Source: Duganella aquatilis (GTDB lineage Bacteria; Pseudomonadota; Gammaproteobacteria; Burkholderiales; Burkholderiaceae_D). Taken from it: 64,000 bases of DNA. The first letter of the stretch is position 1. Each line of letters starts with the position of its first letter. Location: contig NZ_WKJL01000020.1 in NCBI RefSeq assembly GCF_009674565.1, positions 42,515-106,514 on the forward strand, given 5' to 3'. Below the pieces are notes generated by a model. The model saw only the letters and a list, made by a program, of their open reading frames with translations. It did not search any database and was not told the origin of the DNA. This document shows, piece after piece, positions 44,204-53,041 of this stretch. A program made the position numbers and the translations under genes.

Positions 44204-44422
44204 TCAGCGCGGCGGCAGGCCGCGCGAGTTGGCGCAGGGATCGTTTTCGTCGGGGATGTGCCGCAGCTTGCTGGTGGCGGCCGGCGTCGGAGCCGATGAT
44301 GCACAGGCGGCGCCGGCTGCGGGCGTGGCGGGAGGTGAGGGCGGCGTCGGCGCCTGCACCTTGGGCGCGCAGGCGCTCAGGCAAAACAGGACCAGCAAGC
44401 GTGGTGCGACAGAAGAAAACAT
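44204..44422 (-). CDS. Small lipoprotein of unknown function
   Basis: A 72-residue protein with lipobox LSAC (Cys18) after a hydrophobic stretch. The mature part is Pro/Ala-rich with a C-terminal DENDPCANSRG motif. ATG 44422 has GGAG 7 nt upstream and lies just past the tRNA-Phe terminator; frames that extend into the tRNA are artefacts. No family recognised. It ends 4 nt before the shared terminator. Confidence 0.6.
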   Translation of the reverse strand: MFSSVAPRLLVLFCLSACAPKVQAPTPPSPPATPAAGAACASSAPTPAATSKLRHIPDENDPCANSRGLPPR

Positions 44423-44445
44423 GGCAGTCTCCATACGCCACAAAC

Positions 44446-44476
44446 AAAAAAGCCAATCGCGAGGATTGGCTTTTTT
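44446..44476 (-). terminator. Terminator of the second tRNA-Phe
   Basis: AAAAAGCCAATC and GATTGGCTTTTT with a GCGAG loop, 10 nt after the CCA end, with T runs on both strands. Confidence 0.92.
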
Positions 44477-44485
44477 ATGGGATCT

Positions 44486-44561
44486 TGGTGGCCCGGGGCG
44501 GAATCGAACCACCGACACAAGGATTTTCAATCCTCTGCTCTACCAACTGAGCTACCAGGCC
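44486..44561 (-). tRNA. tRNA-Phe (GAA), copy 2
   Basis: Identical over all 76 nt to the copy at 1166-1241: anticodon GAA, encoded CCA. Upstream on the minus strand, TTGCGC, 16 nt and TATAAT form a promoter ending about 10 nt before the gene. Confidence 0.97.
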
Positions 44562-44626
44562 AAGGAGCAGAATTATAGCATCCCGCCGGAAAAGCGCAAG
44601 GGCCAATTTCCATTTCCGACAAACGC

Positions 44627-44641
44627 TATAATGGCCGGATG
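44627..44641 (+). promoter_or_regulatory. -10 box directly before the ubiquinone hydroxylase start
   Basis: A perfect TATAAT (44627-44632) ends 6 nt before the ATG at 44639. The -35 is weak. The start of transcription would fall on the ATG, so the mRNA may be leaderless; no Shine-Dalgarno is present. Confidence 0.5.
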
Positions 44642-45859
44642 AATAAGCCCACCTCTCCCGCAGCGCTGCGCGTGATCGACAGCGAGATTTGCATAGTTGG
44701 CAATGGCGCGATTGCCAAGACCGCCGCGCTGGGCCTGGCCCAGGCCGGCCTGAGTGTGACGCTGCTGGGGCCGCCGATGCCGGCACCGGCGCCGGCGGCC
44801 GCCGACCAGGGGTGGGACGCGCGCGTCTACGCGCTCAATCACACCGCCCACCATCTGCTGTCGTCGCTGAAGGTGTGGGACGCGCTGGACCACGCCCGCG
44901 TGGCGCCGGTCGATGCGATGATCATCCACGGCGACGGCCCGCACGCGGGCGGCCTGGCCTTCGACGCCTACGGCGCCCACACCAATACGCTGACCTGGAT
45001 CCTGGAAGACCGCAACCTGAACCAGGCGCTGGACGCGGCGCTGCGCTTCGCCCAGAACGTCAAGCTGGTCACCGGCCGCGCCACCGGCCTGCTGCGCGAC
45101 GACAGCCACGCCACCGTGCACCTGGACGACGGCAACAGCATCCGCGCCGCGCTGGTGGTCGGCGCCGACGGCGCCCAGTCCTGGGTGCGCGGCCAGTGCG
45201 ACATCGGCCTCGATTACCGCAGCTATAACCAGCGCGCCGTGGTCTCCAACTTCGCCTGTGCGCTGCCGCACCACGGCGCCGCCTACCAATGGTTCACCGG
45301 CGCTGAAGGCATCGTCGCCTTGCTGCCGCTGCCGGGGAACCAGGTATCGCTGGTGTGGTCGGCGCCGGAGCAGCTGGCCGACACGCTGCGCACCGAGTCG
45401 GCGCAGCAGATCGCCGAACGCCTGGCCGTCTTCGCGCAGGAAAAGCTGGGCGCCCTGACGCCGCTGCAACCGGAGCTGGTGCGCGACTTCCCGCTGCGCC
45501 TGATTCGTCCGCACGCGATGACGTCGGCGCGCGTGGCGCTGATCGGCGACGCCGCCCACGTGGTGCATCCGCTGGCCGGCCATGGCATGAACCTCGGCTT
45601 CGGCGACGTCGCGCAGCTGATCAAGACCCTGTCGGAGCGCGAGCCGCAGCGCGGCATCGGCGACCAGCGCGTGCTGGCCCGCTACGAGCGCGCGCGCAAG
45701 GAAGACGTGCTGTTAATGCAAGTCACCACCGATGGCCTGGCGCGTTTATTTGAAACCGACATCGAGCCCTTGCGCGTGGTTCGTAATTTCGGATTAAACT
45801 TGTTGGATAAATTACCTGTGCTGAAGCGCCGGCTGATCTCACACGCCATGGGCAAGTGA
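44639..45859 (+). CDS. UbiH/UbiF/VisC/COQ6 family FAD-dependent ubiquinone hydroxylase
   Basis: A 406-residue flavoprotein monooxygenase of coenzyme Q synthesis. FAD motifs in order: IVGNGAIAKTAALGLAQAG (19-37, a slightly altered GxGxxG), ALVVGADGAQSWVR (about 167-180, DG motif) and ALIGDAAHVVHPLAGHGMNLGFGDV (GD motif and UbiH signature, about 301-325). Which ring position it hydroxylates cannot be told from sequence. The end of the gene overlaps the open frame of dsbC by a few bases, but dsbC's real start is 30 nt downstream; an ubi-dsbC pair is common in related bacteria. Confidence 0.88.
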   Translation: MNKPTSPAALRVIDSEICIVGNGAIAKTAALGLAQAGLSVTLLGPPMPAPAPAAADQGWDARVYALNHTAHHLLSSLKVWDALDHARVAPVDAMIIHGDGPHAGGLAFDAYGAHTNTLTWILEDRNLNQALDAALRFAQNVKLVTGRATGLLRDDSHATVHLDDGNSIRAALVVGADGAQSWVRGQCDIGLDYRSYNQRAVVSNFACALPHHGAAYQWFTGAEGIVALLPLPGNQVSLVWSAPEQLADTLRTESAQQIAERLAVFAQEKLGALTPLQPELVRDFPLRLIRPHAMTSARVALIGDAAHVVHPLAGHGMNLGFGDVAQLIKTLSEREPQRGIGDQRVLARYERARKEDVLLMQVTTDGLARLFETDIEPLRVVRNFGLNLLDKLPVLKRRLISHAMGK

Positions 45860-45888
45860 GCAGCGCGCCAGCATTTACCGGAGAAGTC

Positions 45889-46617
45889 ATGAGAAAGAGT
45901 AAGTCCGTTTTGCTGTCGTTGTCGGTCCTGATGGCATCCTGCGTGGGCGCGGAAACGCCGCCAAGCACCGAGGCGATCAAAAAGCTGATCGAGCCGCGCC
46001 TGGGCGTCAACGTCAAGGTCGATTCGGTGACGCAGACGCCGTACAGCGGCCTGTATGAAGTCCGCATCGGCAACGACATCCTGTACACCGACAAAACGGC
46101 CACCTATCTGGTGAATGGTCATATCTTCAACCTGACCACCGGCGCCGACCTGACCCGCGACCGTATCGACGACCTTACCAAGATCAAGTTCTCCGATCTG
46201 CCGCTGGACAAGGCCATCAAGACCGTCAAGGGCGACGGCTCGCGCGTGATCGCGGTGTTCGAAGATCCGAACTGCGGCTACTGCAAGCGTCTGCGCCAGA
46301 CCACGCTGAAGGAAACCGACAACGTCACCATCTACACCTTCCTGTACAACATCCTGTCGGATGACTCGTTCGTCAAGTCGAAGAATGTGTGGTGCGCGCC
46401 GGACCGCAGCAAGGCCTGGGACGACTGGATGGTGAGCGGCAAGGCCGCGCCGGCCGCGCCGGCATCGTGCGCCACGCCGAACGAGGAGATCGTCGCGCTG
46501 GGCCACAAGCTGGGCGTGCAGGGCACGCCGGCGATTTTCTTTGCCGACGGTTCGCGCATCCCTGGCGCGATCGACCAGAAAGCGCTGGAAGACAAATTCA
46601 GCAAAATCAAGCAGTAA
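45889..46617 (+). CDS. dsbC: DsbC family thiol:disulfide isomerase
   Basis: A 242-residue periplasmic protein. A signal peptide (about 1-20; a Cys at 18 could also be read as a lipobox) precedes the N-terminal dimerisation domain (27-100) and the thioredoxin fold with active site CGYC (129-132) and cis-Pro GTPAIFF. A second Cys pair (WC ... SC, about 169-198) is the structural disulfide of DsbC. It reshuffles wrong disulfides in exported proteins and is kept reduced by DsbD. ATG 45889 has CCGGAGAAG upstream, which decides against the earlier in-frame start at 45856. Confidence 0.92.
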   Translation: MRKSKSVLLSLSVLMASCVGAETPPSTEAIKKLIEPRLGVNVKVDSVTQTPYSGLYEVRIGNDILYTDKTATYLVNGHIFNLTTGADLTRDRIDDLTKIKFSDLPLDKAIKTVKGDGSRVIAVFEDPNCGYCKRLRQTTLKETDNVTIYTFLYNILSDDSFVKSKNVWCAPDRSKAWDDWMVSGKAAPAAPASCATPNEEIVALGHKLGVQGTPAIFFADGSRIPGAIDQKALEDKFSKIKQ

Positions 46618-46645
46618 GAACGTAGTCCAAACCAGGGAGTTTTGA

Positions 46646-47104
46646 ATGATCACTTTGAACATCAACGGCAAGGATGTGCAGGTCGACGCCGATCCGTCGA
46701 CGCCCATCCTGTGGGCCTTGCGCGATAATCTCAACATGACCGGCACCAAGTTCGGTTGCGGCATGGCGCTGTGCGGCGCCTGCACCGTGCACCTGGGCGG
46801 CCAGGCGATCCGCTCGTGCGTGACGCCGATTTCGGCGGCCGAAGGCCAGAAGATCACCACCATCGAGGCGATGGAAACCGACAAGGTCGGCAAGGCCGTG
46901 CAGGATGCCTGGGTCAAGATCGACGTGCCGCAATGCGGCTACTGTCAGAGCGGCCAGATCATGAGCGCCACCGCGCTGCTGCGCACCAACAAGAATCCGT
47001 CCGACGCCGAAATCGACAACGCCATGGCCGGCAATATCTGCCGATGTGGCACCTATCAGCGCATCCGCGTTGCCATCAAAGACGCTGCCAAAGCGATTGC
47101 CTGA
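46646..47104 (+). CDS. (2Fe-2S) subunit of a molybdenum hydroxylase (IorA-like)
   Basis: A 152-residue iron-sulfur protein. The plant-type ferredoxin cluster is bound by Cys in GCGMALCGAC and the following ISCV-like region, and the second cluster by CGYCQSG (about 99-105) and NICRCGTY (about 131-138). This is the small electron-transfer subunit of xanthine-oxidase-type enzymes in the two-subunit isoquinoline 1-oxidoreductase/aldehyde-oxidase group. GGGAG precedes the ATG by 7 nt. The large subunit follows after 10 nt. Confidence 0.92.
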   Translation: MITLNINGKDVQVDADPSTPILWALRDNLNMTGTKFGCGMALCGACTVHLGGQAIRSCVTPISAAEGQKITTIEAMETDKVGKAVQDAWVKIDVPQCGYCQSGQIMSATALLRTNKNPSDAEIDNAMAGNICRCGTYQRIRVAIKDAAKAIA

Positions 47105-47114
47105 GGAGACCAGC

Positions 47115-49337
47115 ATGCGTATCGAATGGTTAAATCAAGGAACGATGGTCAGCGGCTCGGCGACGTCTGAAGGCGTGTCGCGTCGCGGCTTCATGAAAGC
47201 CGGCGCGGTTGCCGGCGGCGGCCTGGTGCTGGGCTTCTTCATGCCGGGCGCGGGCCGCTGGGCCAATGCGCAGCAGGCGCCGGCCAAGGTCTACGAACCG
47301 AACGCCTTCCTGCACATCGCGCCGGACAACAGCGTGACGGTGCAGGTCAACCGCCTGGAATTCGGCCAGGGCGTGCAGACGTCGCTGCCGATGCTGATCG
47401 CGGAAGAGCTGGACGCCGACTGGTCGCAGGTGCATGGCGCGCTGGCGCCGGCCGGCGATCAATACAAAGACCCGGCGTTCGGCATCCAGATCACCGGCGG
47501 CTCGGGCAGTATCGCCCACTCGTACACCCAGTACCGCGAAATCGGCGCCAAGGCGCGCGCGATGCTGATCGCGGCGGCCGCCGAGCAGTGGAAGGTGCCG
47601 GCGGACCAGGTCAAGACCGTCAAGGGCACGCTGATCGGCCCTGCCGGCCAGAAGGCCACTTACGGTTCGCTGGCCGATGCGGCCATGAAGCAGCCGGTGC
47701 CCGCCACCGTCACGCTGAAGGATCCGAAGGACTTCAAGCTGATCGGCAAGCCGACCAAACGTCTGGACGCCAAGGCGAAATCGACCGGCAAGCAGCAGTT
47801 CGGCATGGACTTCAAGGCGCCGGAGAGCAAGGTCGCCGTGGTGGCGCGTCCGCCGGTGTTCGGCGCCAAGGTCGCCAAGTTCGACGCCAGCAAGGCCAAG
47901 GCCATCAAGGGCGTGATCGATGTGCTGGAAGTGAAGACCGACCGCAGCGGCAGCGGCGTGGTCGTCATCGCCGACGGCTACTGGCCGGCGAAGAGCGGCC
48001 GCGAAGCGCTGGCCATCGAGTGGGACACCAGCGGCGTCGATAAAGTCAGCAGCGACAAGCAGCTGGCCGAGTACAAGGCGCTGGCGCAGAAAGCCGGCAC
48101 GCCGGTGCGCACCGCCGACACCTCCAGGCTGGCCGGCGCGGCGAAGAAAATCTCCGCCGTCTACGAGTTCCCGTACCTGGCGCACGCGCCGATGGAGCCG
48201 CTGAATTGCGTGGTCGATCTGCGCAAGGACGGCTGCACCGTGTGGGCCGGCTCGCAGTTCCAGACCGTCGACCAGGGCGCGATTGCCGCCACCGCCGGCC
48301 TGAAACCGGAGCAGGTGGTGCTGAACACGATGATGGCCGGTGGCGGCTTCGGTCGCCGCGCCGTGCCGACGTCGGACTATCTGGTGGAAGCGGTCAACAT
48401 CGCCAAGGTGTGGCAGGCGGCGGGCCACAAGCAGCCGATCAAGGTCATCTGGAGCCGTGAGGACGACATCAAGGGCGGCTACTACCGTCCGTCGCACGTG
48501 CACCGCGCCGACATCGGCGTCGATGCCAAGGGCGAGATCGTGGCGTGGGATCACGTCATCGTCGGCCAGTCGATCACCAGCGGCACGCCGTTCGAGCCGA
48601 TGATGGTCAAGAACGGCGTCGATTCCACCATGGTGGAAGGCATGGGCGAGCCATACGAAGTGCCGCTGAACCTGAGCGCGCACACCGTCAAGACCAATGT
48701 GCCGGTGCTGTGGTGGCGTTCCGTCGGTTCGACCCACACCGCCTTTGTGATGGAAACCCTGATCGACGAAGCCGCGCATGCGGCCAAGATGGATCCGGTG
48801 GCCTATCGCAAGAAGCTGATGGGCGAAAAGGGCAAGCGTCACGCCGCCGCGCTGGACCTGGCGGTCGCCAAGTCGGGCTACGGCAAGAAGGCTTTGCCGA
48901 AAGGCCAGGCCTACGGTGTCGCCGTGCATGAATCGTTCAACACCGTGATCGCCTACGTGGTGGTGGCGTCCGTGAAGAACGGCACGCCGAAGCTGCACAA
49001 GGTCACGGCGGGCGTCCACTGCAACACGGCGGTCAATCCATTGACCATCGAAGCGCAGATCCAGGGCGCGGCGCTGATGGGCCTCGGCATGACCTTGCCG
49101 GGCGCCGCCATCACGCTGAAGGACGGCGTGGTCGAGCAGCAGAACTTCAGCGACTACACCGTGGCGCGCATGACGGACATGCCGGTGATCGACGTGCACA
49201 TCGTGCCGTCGAACGATCCGCCAACAGGCATGGGCGAACCTGGCCTGCCGCCGCTGGCGCCGGCCTTCGCCAACGCTTTGTTCAAATTGACCGGCAAGCG
49301 CCTGCGCAAACTGCCGTTCGATCTGGCGAGCGCCTGA
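47115..49337 (+). CDS. Molybdopterin-binding subunit of an exported molybdenum hydroxylase (IorB-like)
   Basis: A 740-residue catalytic subunit. An N-terminal Tat signal (SRRGFMKAG, about 20-28) shows that the folded enzyme with its partner is exported. It holds the two molybdopterin domains with MAGGGFGRRA near 410 and the C-terminal GMGEPGLPPLAPA, where the Glu (GE) is the catalytic base. The pair probably oxidises aldehydes or N-heterocycles in the periplasm; the substrate is not known. ATG 47115 has GGAGAC upstream. A MocA-like cytidylyltransferase gene follows 5 nt later and should finish the cofactor. Confidence 0.9.
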   Translation: MRIEWLNQGTMVSGSATSEGVSRRGFMKAGAVAGGGLVLGFFMPGAGRWANAQQAPAKVYEPNAFLHIAPDNSVTVQVNRLEFGQGVQTSLPMLIAEELDADWSQVHGALAPAGDQYKDPAFGIQITGGSGSIAHSYTQYREIGAKARAMLIAAAAEQWKVPADQVKTVKGTLIGPAGQKATYGSLADAAMKQPVPATVTLKDPKDFKLIGKPTKRLDAKAKSTGKQQFGMDFKAPESKVAVVARPPVFGAKVAKFDASKAKAIKGVIDVLEVKTDRSGSGVVVIADGYWPAKSGREALAIEWDTSGVDKVSSDKQLAEYKALAQKAGTPVRTADTSRLAGAAKKISAVYEFPYLAHAPMEPLNCVVDLRKDGCTVWAGSQFQTVDQGAIAATAGLKPEQVVLNTMMAGGGFGRRAVPTSDYLVEAVNIAKVWQAAGHKQPIKVIWSREDDIKGGYYRPSHVHRADIGVDAKGEIVAWDHVIVGQSITSGTPFEPMMVKNGVDSTMVEGMGEPYEVPLNLSAHTVKTNVPVLWWRSVGSTHTAFVMETLIDEAAHAAKMDPVAYRKKLMGEKGKRHAAALDLAVAKSGYGKKALPKGQAYGVAVHESFNTVIAYVVVASVKNGTPKLHKVTAGVHCNTAVNPLTIEAQIQGAALMGLGMTLPGAAITLKDGVVEQQNFSDYTVARMTDMPVIDVHIVPSNDPPTGMGEPGLPPLAPAFANALFKLTGKRLRKLPFDLASA

Positions 49338-49342
49338 GCCGG

Positions 49343-49912
49343 ATGGCGCTAGTCGGCATTCTGCTGGCAGCCGGACGCGGTCGACGCTTCGACCCGTCCG
49401 GCGTGGAAAACAAACTGCTGCAAACGCTGGCCGATGGACAGATCGTCGTCGCCGCCAGCGCCAGGAACATGCTGGCCGCGCTCCCGCGCGTGCTGGCCGT
49501 GGTGCGCGAGGGCGACGACAAGGTCGCCGCGCTGCTGGGCAGCCTGGGTTGCGAGGTGCGCGTCTGCGCCGACGCCGACCTGGGCATGGCCGAATCGCTG
49601 ATCACCGCTATCGAATTCACCAAGGGTGCCGAAGGATGGGTCATCGGTCTGGGCGACATGCCCCTCGTTCGGCCGGAGACCATGCGTACATTGGCCGCTA
49701 CAATAGAGCGTGGCGCACACATTGCGGCGCCGGTATATGAAGGACGGCGCGGCAATCCGGTCGCCTTCAGTGCTTATCACCTGCCGTTGCTGCTGGCGCT
49801 GGAGGGCGACCAGGGCGCGCGCGCGATTCTGAAAAGCCACGCGGTCAGCGAAGTCGTGGTCGATGACGAAGGCGTGGTGCGTGACATCGATACAAAACAG
49901 GATTTAAGATGA
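49343..49912 (+). CDS. MocA-like molybdenum cofactor nucleotidyltransferase
   Basis: A 189-residue enzyme with the NTP-transferase start LLAAGRGRRF and VENKLLQ, and the metal-site Asp in GLGDMPLV (about 110-117). MocA makes molybdopterin cytosine dinucleotide, the form used by xanthine-oxidase-type enzymes; a NarJ/MobA-like role is possible but less likely in this place. It lies 5 nt after the hydroxylase large subunit and overlaps the M61 gene by 4 nt (ATGA), so all four genes read as one transcript. No XdhC-type insertion chaperone is nearby. Confidence 0.85.
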   Translation: MALVGILLAAGRGRRFDPSGVENKLLQTLADGQIVVAASARNMLAALPRVLAVVREGDDKVAALLGSLGCEVRVCADADLGMAESLITAIEFTKGAEGWVIGLGDMPLVRPETMRTLAATIERGAHIAAPVYEGRRGNPVAFSAYHLPLLLALEGDQGARAILKSHAVSEVVVDDEGVVRDIDTKQDLR

Positions 49913-51729
49913 AAAAACCGAGCAAAACTCAACCGGGTATCGCCTATACCATCGTCGGCCATGATCTGGCGGCGCACTTGTTCCACGTCTCGGTGACGGT
50001 GGCCGCACCGGCCGAAGGCGGCCAGATTTTCGCGCTGCCGGCGTGGATCCCCGGCAGCTATATGATCCGTGAGTTTTCTCGCAATATTATCCGCATCCGC
50101 GCCGAGTCCAAGGGCGAGGCGGTGGAACTGACCAAGCTGGATAAGCATTCGTGGCAGGCGGCCCCGCTGGCCGACCGCGGCGCGGCGCTGACCGTGCACT
50201 ATGAAGTCTACGCCTGGGACCTGTCGGTGCGCGCCGCGCATCTGGACCAGAACCACGGCTTCTTCAACGGCACCAGCACCTTCCTGCGCGTGCTGGGACA
50301 GGAAGAGCTGCCGCACGTGGTGGACATCCAGCGTCCGCAGCACGAAGCGGCGCAAAGCTGGCGCGTGGCGACCTCGCTGCCGGAGCTGAAGGCGAAACGT
50401 TATGGTTATGGCACCTATATCGCCTCCAATTACGATGAACTGATCGACCATCCGGTGGAGCAGGGCGACTTCGCGCTGGCCACCTTCAAGGCGCATGGCG
50501 TCCCGCACGACATCGTCATCACCGGCCGCGTGCCGAACCTGGACCTGGCGCGCCTGAGCGCCGACCTGAAAAAGATCTGCGAAACGCAAATCGCCTTCTT
50601 CGAGCCGAAGACCAAAAAGGCGCCGATGGACCGCTATGTGTTCATGACCATGGCGGTGGGCGACGGCTACGGAGGCCTGGAACACCGCGCCTCGACCGCG
50701 CTGATCTGCAACCGCGGCGACCTGCCGACCACCTCTTCTGGCAGCAAGGAGATCAGCGACGGCTACCTGCAATACCTGGGCCTGTGCAGCCATGAGTACT
50801 TCCATACCTGGAATGTGAAACGCATCAAGCCGGCGGCGTTTGCGCCGTATAACCTGCAAGTCGAGAATTATTCGCCACTGCTGTGGCTGTTTGAAGGCTT
50901 CACCAGTTATTACGACGATTTGATGCTGGTGCGCGCCGGCCTGATTGCCGAGCCGGCGTATTTCAAATTGCTGAGTAAAACCGTGGGCAGCGTATTGCGC
51001 GGCGCCGGCCGTACCAAGCAAAGCGTGGCCGATTCGAGTTTCGACGCCTGGGGTAAATATTATCGCCAGGATGAAAATGCGCCGAATGCCATCGTCAGTT
51101 ATTACACCAAGGGTTCGCTGATTGGCCTGGCGCTGGATTTGAGTATTCGCGCCAAAACCGGCGGCAAAAAGTCGCTGGATGATGTCATGCGCGCATTATG
51201 GCAGCGTTATGGCCGCGATTTTTATATTGGCGGCGGCCGTGGCGTTACGCCGGCGGAAGCGGAAGCCTTATTCGATGAAATCAGCGGTGGCCGCTTTAAA
51301 CCATTCTTCGATAAATATATTCGCGGCACCGAAGATTTACCGCTGGCTAAACTGCTGGCGCCATTCGGCGTTAAATATAACGACGAACGCAAATCCGCCA
51401 AACCGAGTTTCGACGCGAATCTGGGCAAGGATGGCAATGACTGCAAACTGTCCGCCGTCCATAACAACGGCGCCGCGCACCTGGCCGGTTTATCCGCCGG
51501 CGATATTCTGATTGCCGTGGATGGCCTGCGCGTGACCGCGAATAACCTGGACGGCCTGCTGTCGCGTTACGCCGTGGGCGACACGGTGGAAGTCCACGCC
51601 TTCCGCCGCGACGAGTTAATGACCTTCGATCTGACCTTGCAAGGCGACCGCGTTCCAGGCATTACCCTGACGCTGGATGCCGCAGTGAAGAAGTCGGCCG
51701 GTCCGCTGCGTCCGAGCGCAAGCCGCTAA
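49909..51729 (+). CDS. M61 family glycyl aminopeptidase with PDZ domain
   Basis: A 606-residue zinc peptidase with an N-terminal beta domain (about 10-180), a gluzincin catalytic domain with HEYFH (295-299) and Glu in FEGFTSYYDD, and a C-terminal PDZ domain (about 510-590, AGLSAGDILIAVDG). There is no signal peptide, so it may be cytoplasmic, unlike most other peptidases here. M61 enzymes release N-terminal Gly or Ala. It overlaps the MocA-like gene by ATGA. From about 50.9 kb its codons become more AT-rich. A strong terminator follows. Confidence 0.9.
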   Translation: MKKPSKTQPGIAYTIVGHDLAAHLFHVSVTVAAPAEGGQIFALPAWIPGSYMIREFSRNIIRIRAESKGEAVELTKLDKHSWQAAPLADRGAALTVHYEVYAWDLSVRAAHLDQNHGFFNGTSTFLRVLGQEELPHVVDIQRPQHEAAQSWRVATSLPELKAKRYGYGTYIASNYDELIDHPVEQGDFALATFKAHGVPHDIVITGRVPNLDLARLSADLKKICETQIAFFEPKTKKAPMDRYVFMTMAVGDGYGGLEHRASTALICNRGDLPTTSSGSKEISDGYLQYLGLCSHEYFHTWNVKRIKPAAFAPYNLQVENYSPLLWLFEGFTSYYDDLMLVRAGLIAEPAYFKLLSKTVGSVLRGAGRTKQSVADSSFDAWGKYYRQDENAPNAIVSYYTKGSLIGLALDLSIRAKTGGKKSLDDVMRALWQRYGRDFYIGGGRGVTPAEAEALFDEISGGRFKPFFDKYIRGTEDLPLAKLLAPFGVKYNDERKSAKPSFDANLGKDGNDCKLSAVHNNGAAHLAGLSAGDILIAVDGLRVTANNLDGLLSRYAVGDTVEVHAFRRDELMTFDLTLQGDRVPGITLTLDAAVKKSAGPLRPSASR

Positions 51730-51739
51730 AATTCTTGTC

Positions 51740-51774
51740 AAAAAGGCCGCGCCGGATGAGCGCGGCCTTTTTTT
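51740..51774 (+). terminator. Terminator of the molybdenum hydroxylase-M61 operon
   Basis: AAAAAGGCCGCGC (51740-51752) and GCGCGGCCTTTTT with a 7-nt loop and a further T run. Confidence 0.95.
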
Positions 51775-51874
51775 CGCGCGTTCCATGCCAGTTATTGGCA
51801 TGTACTAGCCAATTTCCGGCGCGTACCGGGGATAAATTTCGCGTCACCGGGGATGTGGTTTAGAATCGCCGCAC

Positions 51875-53041
51875 ATGATAATGCTCGATCCCACCACCAT
51901 ACTTCTGATGGCCACATTGATGGCCGGCGCCATGAGCGTCGTGCTGTACTCCGCCCATCTGAACTTCCCCAAGGAAATCCAGGGCTTGCGAAATTGGGCG
52001 CAGGCGCTGGTGCTCATGGTGGCTGGCGTCGTCATTTTCGCCGTGCATGGCAATTCCAATATCCTGCTCCTGTGCTCCAACGTGTTTATCGTCTGGGGCT
52101 TGGGATTCATGGTGATTGGCACGGAGCGGTTTTATCAACTGCGTCCATCATGGCGCTTATTTCATTCGGCCTGGATATTAACGATACTCGGACTTGGTTA
52201 TTGGATGTGGATAAAGCCAAGTTTTACCACGCGCGTGGCGGTCGCTTCGCTGCTGGTGTTTATACTGCATGTGCGCGGCTTATTCGTTATATGGAAAAAT
52301 GGCGATAATCACTCGTCCACCTGGTTTTTCGGCAGTTTGATTTTTATCGAATCCATTATGGTGATGATGCGCGGTATATTGGCGCTGACCAGCAGCACGG
52401 ATGTGAATCTGATGGGCACCGGCGTATTCGCCAGCCTGTATCTGGCCATTACCCATTTGATGACCTTGCTGATGACGGTCGGTTTTATGACCGTCTGCAC
52501 GCGCCGCCTGCAAATTACGCTGGAGCGCCGTTCGACCATGGATCCGCTGACGCAGGTATTAAACCGCCGCGGCTTCGCCGATATTTACGCCAAAGAGCAT
52601 GCCTTGATGCGCCGCGAAAGCACATTCATGACGATGCTGAATATCGACATCGATTACTTTAAAAAGATTAACGACGCCCACGGTCATGCCGTCGGCGACT
52701 GCGTATTGGTGGACGTGGCGCAAATGATAGGCAAAGCCTTGCGCGTGTCGGACCACGTGGCCCGTTTCGGCGGCGAGGAATTCGTCGTGCTGCTGCCGTC
52801 CACAGGGCTGGACCGGGCGCTGCATATCGCCGAACGCATCCAAGCGGCGCTGCGCGCGCCACGTGTCGGCGTGCCGCCGTACACCGTCAGCATCGGCGTG
52901 GCGTGCCAGATCAGCGCGGAGGAAAGCCTGGATGGCATCCTGGTCCGCGCGGATAAAGCTTTGTATTCTGCCAAGGAAAGAGGGCGCAACCGTATCGAAG
53001 TCGCGCCGGACACCGTCACCCAGATGCGGGTGCGGGCCTAG
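51875..53041 (+). CDS. Membrane-bound diguanylate cyclase (GGDEF)
   Basis: A 388-residue protein with about six membrane helices (about 8-200) and a C-terminal GGDEF domain (about 215-375). The active-site loop is GGEEF (299-303), so it is probably able to make c-di-GMP, and RVSD (290-293), 5 residues upstream, is an intact inhibitory I-site. The membrane part matches no sensor I can name. A TAGAAT -10 candidate ends 8 nt before the ATG and there is no Shine-Dalgarno, so a leaderless mRNA is possible. Its TAG stop shares CTAG with the stop of convergent trpC. Codons in the first half are more AT-rich than in neighbours. Confidence 0.9.
   Translation: MIMLDPTTILLMATLMAGAMSVVLYSAHLNFPKEIQGLRNWAQALVLMVAGVVIFAVHGNSNILLLCSNVFIVWGLGFMVIGTERFYQLRPSWRLFHSAWILTILGLGYWMWIKPSFTTRVAVASLLVFILHVRGLFVIWKNGDNHSSTWFFGSLIFIESIMVMMRGILALTSSTDVNLMGTGVFASLYLAITHLMTLLMTVGFMTVCTRRLQITLERRSTMDPLTQVLNRRGFADIYAKEHALMRRESTFMTMLNIDIDYFKKINDAHGHAVGDCVLVDVAQMIGKALRVSDHVARFGGEEFVVLLPSTGLDRALHIAERIQAALRAPRVGVPPYTVSIGVACQISAEESLDGILVRADKALYSAKERGRNRIEVAPDTVTQMRVRA

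Noticed and set aside
44423..44530. N-terminal extension of the small lipoprotein into the tRNA-Phe
   Set aside because: It would be translated tRNA sequence; ATG 44422 has its own Shine-Dalgarno and gives a normal lipoprotein signal.
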